Position numbers and translations under genes: made by a program
Virus record (IMG/VR): IMGVR_UViG_3300031216_000013
Span: 1 to 61,453 of that record
Source of the DNA: a virus
Direction: 5' to 3' (one strand)
DNA length: 61,453 bases
The notes under the pieces: model-generated
Seen by the model: only the letters and a program-made list of their open reading frames with translations
What the model was told of the DNA's origin: nothing
The model's database searches: none
Shown here: positions 59,072-61,453 of the stretch, one piece after another
How the letters are laid out: each line of letters begins with the position of its first letter
Position numbering within the stretch: the stretch's first letter is position 1

Positions 59072-59154
59072 GAAAAGTGTTTGATAGCATTGCTATAATT
59101 CTAATAGGTTGGAGTTTAGGTACATTAATTACACACTTAGTATTAGGAGTTTAG
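59068..59154 (+). CDS. Small single-span membrane peptide
   Basis: A 28-residue frame, ATG overlapping the upstream stop (ATGA). The sequence MRKVFDSIAIILIGWSLGTL and eight more residues form one span. No family is recognised. Confidence 0.5.
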   Translation: MRKVFDSIAIILIGWSLGTLITHLVLGV

Positions 59155-59155
59155 T

Positions 59156-59332
59156 ATGTATTGTGCTATATTAACTTTGTTGTTGGTTAACGGACAGAAT
59201 TGGACATTTGAAGACCTGAATGATATGGAGTATCAGGCAATCAAATGTAATACCAGAGGGTTAGGTTGTTTAAGTAAGGTTACGAAAAAGAGTGAATACG
59301 AAATAGAATACACTTGTGAGGTAAAAAGATGA
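59156..59332 (+). CDS. Small secreted Cys-pair protein, paralogue A
   Basis: A 58-residue frame. A short hydrophobic N-terminus (MYCAILTLLLVNGQ) then WTFEDLNDMEYQAIKCNTRGLGCLSKVTKK ... YTCEVKR. It shares its length, the NGQ-x-WTF-x-DL core and four Cys positions with the protein at 59568, so the two are paralogues. The hydrophobic start suggests export; Cys pairs suggest a disulphide fold. The function is unknown. Confidence 0.6.
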   Translation: MYCAILTLLLVNGQNWTFEDLNDMEYQAIKCNTRGLGCLSKVTKKSEYEIEYTCEVKR

Positions 59333-59571
59333 GTAATTATACGTTTTTATTAGAAAATGAAAATAGAAGACTAAGAAAGTCAGTTAAAAAAGAAGTTGAA
59401 GACAACCATAATCAATTATTTGATAGAATTGACTTTTTAAATGACAAAATTATCGAAGCAATCGGTTGGATGCACGCTGAAGCTTGTGTTGCTGTAGACA
59501 AAGGGGAAGATATTAGAAATATATCAATCCCAGATTTAATAGATAGAGCAAAAAGGGATTTAGAGTTGTGA
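59329..59571 (+). CDS. Coiled-coil protein
   Basis: 80 residues. A coiled-coil start (LLENENRRLRKSVKKEVEDNHNQL), then WMHAEACVAVDKGEDIRNISIPDLIDRAKRDL. It lies between the two paralogous small proteins, so the duplication may have included a unit of two genes. No family is recognised. Confidence 0.55.
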   Translation: MSNYTFLLENENRRLRKSVKKEVEDNHNQLFDRIDFLNDKIIEAIGWMHAEACVAVDKGEDIRNISIPDLIDRAKRDLEL

Positions 59572-59747
59572 TCTGTACGGTACTGTTGTTAGTTCTACTA
59601 AATGGTCAAACATGGACCTTCAAAGACCTGACTAATATCAGAGCTTCTGCTAAATCTTGCCAAAGAGAATATAAACAATGCTTAGGTAAGTTTGTGAAAA
59701 AGGGTAATAGGAATTACTATGCAGAATGTAAAAATAAAAGTAAGTAA
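59568..59747 (+). CDS. Small secreted Cys-pair protein, paralogue B (GTG start)
   Basis: A 59-residue frame starting at GTG in an overlap with the previous stop. MICTVLLLVLLNGQTWTFKDLTNIRASAKSCQREYKQCLGKFVKKG ... YYAECKNKSK matches paralogue A at the hydrophobic start, the NGQ-x-WTF-x-DL core and three further Cys. The overlap with the next gene is 29 bases. Confidence 0.6.
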   Translation: MICTVLLLVLLNGQTWTFKDLTNIRASAKSCQREYKQCLGKFVKKGNRNYYAECKNKSK

Positions 59748-59994
59748 ATATAAAAGAGAGATAGAAGAATACTACATGTATGAAGATATTTTTTGTACTA
59801 ACTGTGGAGAAAAAGGACACGTTTATAGTCGGCTAGGTAATGAATGTTACTACCAAGGGGCAACTTATTATTGTATTAATTGTAGTAGCGTGGCAATGGA
59901 ACCTTGCTTCCATAAAACCGAAAATGACGAATCTATCATTGCTTTGAAGAAGACATTAGAGAAGGCTTTAGAGCTTGACAAGAAAGAGGACTAG
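59719..59994 (+). CDS. Zinc-finger protein
   Basis: 91 residues. CTNCGEKGHVYSRLGNECYYQGATYYCINCSS has three Cys pairs or knuckles suitable for zinc. The last 30 residues are an acidic coil. The ATG lies inside paralogue B. The function is unknown. Confidence 0.6.
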   Translation: MQNVKIKVSKYKREIEEYYMYEDIFCTNCGEKGHVYSRLGNECYYQGATYYCINCSSVAMEPCFHKTENDESIIALKKTLEKALELDKKED

Positions 59995-60063
59995 GGATAG
60001 TATAGGTTTAGCCCATGGGAGGGCTTAGAGAAAGGATGAGAGCTTCTGGGGGAGGAGTTAGTA

Positions 60064-60198
60064 ATGGAGACTACGTTTACAATAAAATTAGACCATGAAG
60101 GGTTTTTTATTGCAAGAAATGTGACAGTTATGTCACCCCCTACAAGATTAACCGAAGAACAATTAATGGAGCTAAACGTTGACGTTGTATATATTTAA
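60064..60198 (+). CDS. Short 44-residue protein, possibly truncated
   Basis: The ATG at 60064 has a strong GGAGG site. METTFTIKLDHEGFFIARNV continues to VVYI at the TAA at 60196. The same frame stays open after this stop for 170 more bases, so the protein may be the start of a once longer gene (see the following entry). A hairpin AGCCC/GGGCT at 60010-60025 lies upstream. Confidence 0.45.
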   Translation: METTFTIKLDHEGFFIARNVTVMSPPTRLTEEQLMELNVDVVYI

Positions 60199-60455
60199 TA
60201 CTATAAGACAAGCGATCTACCAAAAATGCTTCCTGAATGTTCCAAGCTAAGTTTAAACGGAACTAAAGATTACAAAGTACACACGCTAACCCAGAGAACC
60301 GATCGTCTTAGAGGGTGTAGGTTTTATTTGTCGATTGTTTTTGGTTTAATGAAACGTGCGAAGAAATAATCCGTATCACCAAAAGGGACACTAAAGTTCA
60401 AGCTATTGATTGTTGGTCTGGAGAATGGGGTGATGTGTGTAACATACAGTATTAA
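60199..60455 (+). pseudogene. Coding-like remnant with a frameshift
   Basis: After the TAA at 60196 the same frame reads YYKTSDLPKMLPECSKLSLN and on to about 60320, then a shift near the T-run at 60322-60329 gives a second open frame, FVDCFWFNETCEEIIRITKR ... VQAIDCWSGEWGDVCNIQY, ending at TAA 60453. The second part has no start codon and looks protein-like (Cys- and Trp-rich). One broken gene from 60064 to 60455 is the simplest reading; a 47-residue frame from the ATG at 60226 is an alternative. Confidence 0.4.
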
Positions 60456-60513
60456 GTCTAGGTAAGTATATATATTGTTAGAGAGTCTCCTATAAATCAC
60501 CCAACCCAAATGT

Positions 60514-60535
60514 CCCTCACCCCCCACCACCCCCC
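60514..60535 (+). other. C-rich tract next to the sigma54 array
   Basis: CCC-TCA-CCCCCC-ACCA-CCCCCC in a genome that is mostly A/T. On the other strand this gives G tracts of 6, 2, 6 and 3 bases, enough for a two-layer G-quadruplex. It abuts the first dyad. It may mark an origin, a strand-switch point or a binding site. Confidence 0.4.
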
Positions 60536-60571
60536 TTGGCATGGAACTTGCAGATGCAATAAACGTGCCAG
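60536..60571. promoter_or_regulatory. Dyad 1: facing sigma54-type promoter elements on both strands
   Basis: Plus strand: TGGCAT-N5-TTGC at 60537-60551. Minus strand: TGGCAC-N5-TTGC (60570 down to 60556). GG and GC are 10 bases apart on both strands, the exact sigma54 spacing. The two -12 elements are separated by 4 bases at the centre. A perfect TTGCA-GA-TGCAA sits in the middle. Confidence 0.7.
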
Positions 60572-60579
60572 TGTTCTAG

Positions 60580-60615
60580 CTGGCATGGAACTTGCAGTAG
60601 CAATAATTGTACCAG
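60580..60615. promoter_or_regulatory. Dyad 2: facing sigma54-type promoter elements
   Basis: Plus strand: TGGCAT-N5-TTGC at 60581-60595. Minus strand: TGGTAC-N5-TTGC (60614 down to 60600), one change from consensus. 36 bases long, 44 bases after dyad 1. Confidence 0.65.
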
Positions 60616-60648
60616 AGCTACCCCTTGCAAGTAACGGACCAAGAAGAC

Positions 60649-60684
60649 TTGGCAACCTACTTGCAGATGCAATAGTTGTGCCAA
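60649..60684. promoter_or_regulatory. Dyad 3: facing sigma54-type promoter elements
   Basis: Plus strand: TGGCAA-N5-TTGC at 60650-60664. Minus strand: TGGCAC-N5-TTGC (60683 down to 60669). The outer arms TTGGCA/TGCCAA and inner arms TTGCA/TGCAA are perfect inverted repeats, making this the most symmetric copy. A degenerate half-site (minus strand TGGTCC-N5-TTGC, 60641 down to 60627) lies between dyads 2 and 3. Confidence 0.68.
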
Positions 60685-60690
60685 CCTTCT

Positions 60691-60746
60691 AAGATAGTTC
60701 TTGACACATAATAGTTTGATTACCCAAACAAAGATAGTTCTTGACA
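60691..60746 (+). repeat. Two 16-base direct repeats containing TTGACA
   Basis: AAGATAGTTCTTGACA occurs at 60691-60706 and 60731-60746, 40 bases apart (about four helix turns). Each ends in a perfect -35-like TTGACA but neither has a -10 box at a suitable distance. They may be activator or repressor sites. Confidence 0.5.
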
Positions 60747-60785
60747 AACCTTTTAGTATGCAAGATCTATGCCATTAATACCTTG

Positions 60786-60818
60786 TCAAGTGTTAATATT
60801 CTGACACCCATTGTATAA
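60786..60818 (+). promoter_or_regulatory. Early promoter-like element before the 60848 frame
   Basis: TGTTAATATTCTGACACCCATTG then TATAAA resembles the repeated early promoters at 60992 and 61327 (shared TGACAC, spacing and TGTATA). It is followed by a 26-residue frame at 60848. Confidence 0.4.
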
Positions 60819-60847
60819 ACATTTTACATATCTATCAGGATAACAGA

Positions 60848-60928
60848 ATGACCGCTCTAAGCTATCCTAACGTTACCCCTAGTCAGTACATGGAAAGTTA
60901 TTTTAAATGGATTCTAGAGGTAATCTGA
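60848..60928 (+). CDS. Possible 26-residue peptide
   Basis: The ATG has AGGA about 10 bases upstream and encodes MTALSYPNVTPSQYMESYFK and six more residues. It follows an early-type promoter element, as the 61068 gene does. It may be a small early protein or a leader peptide. Confidence 0.35.
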   Translation: MTALSYPNVTPSQYMESYFKWILEVI

Positions 60929-60957
60929 GCTGCCACAGATTGTTGGCATTAGGTCTA

Positions 60958-60972
60958 TGGCATGTTTCTTGC
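60958..60972 (+). promoter_or_regulatory. Fourth sigma54-type element, plus strand only
   Basis: TGGCAT-N5-TTGC with GG and GC 10 bases apart, followed by AATA as in dyad 1. It has no minus-strand partner. It lies 20 bases before the sigma70-type early promoter at 60992, so the downstream gene could respond to both sigma factors. Confidence 0.6.
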
Positions 60973-60991
60973 AATACCTTCTTATAGTGTA

Positions 60992-61033
60992 TATAAAAAT
61001 AGTGCTTGTAATAAATGACACATGGTGTATACT
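60992..61033 (+). promoter_or_regulatory. Early sigma70-type promoter, copy 1 of a 40-base module
   Basis: Bases 60992-61031 are identical to 61327-61366. -35 TTGTAA (61006-61011), 16-base spacer, -10 TATACT (61028-61033) with an upstream TG. A shared AAACAACAAAGG leader follows, carrying the ribosome site. Confidence 0.7.
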
Positions 61034-61067
61034 GGTTATATAGAAATAAACAACAAAGGAATTAAAT

Positions 61068-61331
61068 ATGACTAAGTGTCCAAGTATTTTAACTCACCTA
61101 TTAAGCGTTTATAAATCAGCCAATGATGAGGGAGCTGCTTACAGAACATTAAAGGCTTGTGTATTCACTAATAATCAGCCAGTCAATATAGTGTCAGCGA
61201 TGACGGCGATTAGAGACATTCAATGTATGATTAGATTAGATAGGTGTCATGCTGTAGAATTAGAGTATTGTATCAGATACTTTTCAGAAGTAACGGCATA
61301 TAGTGCGATTGAAATAAATCAGCGATTATAA
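61068..61331 (+). CDS. Small early protein, unknown function
   Basis: 87 residues, AAAGGAATTAAAT before the ATG, directly under early promoter copy 1. Helical with four Cys (MTKCPSILTHLLSVYKSAND, then TLKACVFTNNQPVNIVSAMTAI and CMIRLDRCHAVELEYCIRYF). Such first-expressed small proteins often act on the host; there is no direct evidence here. Its stop lies within early promoter copy 2. Confidence 0.65.
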   Translation: MTKCPSILTHLLSVYKSANDEGAAYRTLKACVFTNNQPVNIVSAMTAIRDIQCMIRLDRCHAVELEYCIRYFSEVTAYSAIEINQRL

Positions 61332-61368
61332 AAATAGTGCTTGTAATAAATGACACATGGTGTATAAT
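61327..61368 (+). promoter_or_regulatory. Early sigma70-type promoter, copy 2 of a 40-base module
   Basis: -35 TTGTAA (61041+300: 61341-61346), 16-base spacer, perfect TATAAT (61363-61368) with an upstream TG. The first 40 bases are identical to copy 1. It begins inside the last codons of the gene before it. Confidence 0.72.
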
Positions 61369-61399
61369 GAAGTATAGAAACAAACAACAAAGGGAACTT

Positions 61400-61453
61400 A
61401 TGAACTTAGACACTACACTTATAGAAAATTTAGAGCTGATAGACAAAAAGAGA
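61400..61453 (+). CDS. Start of a small early gene, cut by the window edge
   Basis: An ATG with AAGGGAACTT upstream opens a frame of 18 codons (MNLDTTLIENLELIDKKR) that runs off the right edge. It follows early promoter copy 2 with the same leader as the 61068 gene. Confidence 0.55.
   Translation, partial: MNLDTTLIENLELIDKKR

Noticed and set aside
60036-60098. A 20-residue frame starting at 60036
   Set aside because: The purine run touches the ATG with no spacing, and the better start with GGAGG at 60064 overlaps it.
60510-60692. A 60-codon plus-strand frame across the dyads, and a minus-strand frame 60517-60747
   Set aside because: Both follow from the repeated TGGCA/TTGCA units and have no ribosome site; the translations are low-complexity and unlike their neighbours.
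60701-60769. TTGACA at 60701 and 60741 as sigma70 promoters
   Set aside because: No acceptable -10 box is found 15-19 bases downstream of either; they are listed as direct repeats instead.
1-61453. The window as a complete circular genome, with the 61400 frame running into base 1
   Set aside because: Joining the ends puts TGG TAA right after the last codon of the 61400 frame, and the repeat gene gets no start codon, so there is no support for a direct join.
1-61453. CRISPR array, insertion sequence or integrase with attachment sites
   Set aside because: No regularly spaced repeats with unique spacers, no transposase or recombinase motifs and no tRNA-end duplications were seen.

Overview
The window is almost entirely phage DNA: AT-rich, tightly packed with genes that overlap by ATGA or TAATG junctions, and with no cellular housekeeping genes. 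It looks like most of the genome of a lytic tailed phage of podovirus type. The packaging genes, portal, scaffold, capsid, adaptor, large nozzle protein and a block of ejection proteins follow the short-tailed T7/P22 style, and no tail sheath, tube or tape measure is visible. Lipoprotein signal peptides (LITAC, LVSC), other export signals and a possible spanin-type protein point to a Gram-negative host. The host species cannot be told from this sequence. No integrase, excisionase or lysogeny repressor is seen, and no RNA polymerase gene lies inside the window.

Layout. (1) About 1-23535, plus strand: early and middle genes. They begin inside a gene of NTG pentapeptide repeats, then an ERF recombinase, a tRNA-His gene, a fused archaeo-eukaryotic-type primase and DnaB/RecA-type helicase, ThyX, family B DNA polymerase, dUTPase, an RNA-repair cassette (Rnl2-type ligase, HD-Pnk, Rnl1-type ligase), a metallophosphoesterase, a ClpP-like protease, a DUF5664 (dATP/dGTP diphosphohydrolase-like) protein, an HNH endonuclease, an ATP-grasp-like protein and a trypsin-like lipoprotein, with many small membrane or zinc-ribbon proteins between them. 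(2) About 23476-58227, minus strand: late genes, read from right to left. They run small proteins, terminase, portal, scaffold, capsid, fibres, a possible holin, more fibre proteins, an NlpC/P60-like enzyme, adaptor, nozzle, then ejection proteins including a lytic transglycosylase. (3) About 58300-61453, plus strand: short early genes and a regulatory region.

How it works together. Host-type sigma70 promoters at the right end, two of them sharing an identical 40-base module, probably drive small early genes. The late minus-strand genes carry six copies of a promoter-like element (core TAACAACTAG, followed 4 bases later by AGR), placed before the first late gene, portal, capsid, a fibre gene, a small gene and the ejection block. 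The element resembles promoters of single-subunit T7-type RNA polymerases. The most striking sequence is a 150-base stretch (60536-60684) holding three 36-base dyads. Each dyad carries sigma54 -24/-12 elements facing each other on the two strands, and a fourth single sigma54-type element follows at 60958. This suggests either RpoN-dependent control or titration of RpoN.

Several genes look broken (6928-7333, and probably 60064-60455 and 58305-58448), so this genome is either losing small accessory genes or contains sequence errors there. All function calls are from motifs read by eye; no database search was possible.
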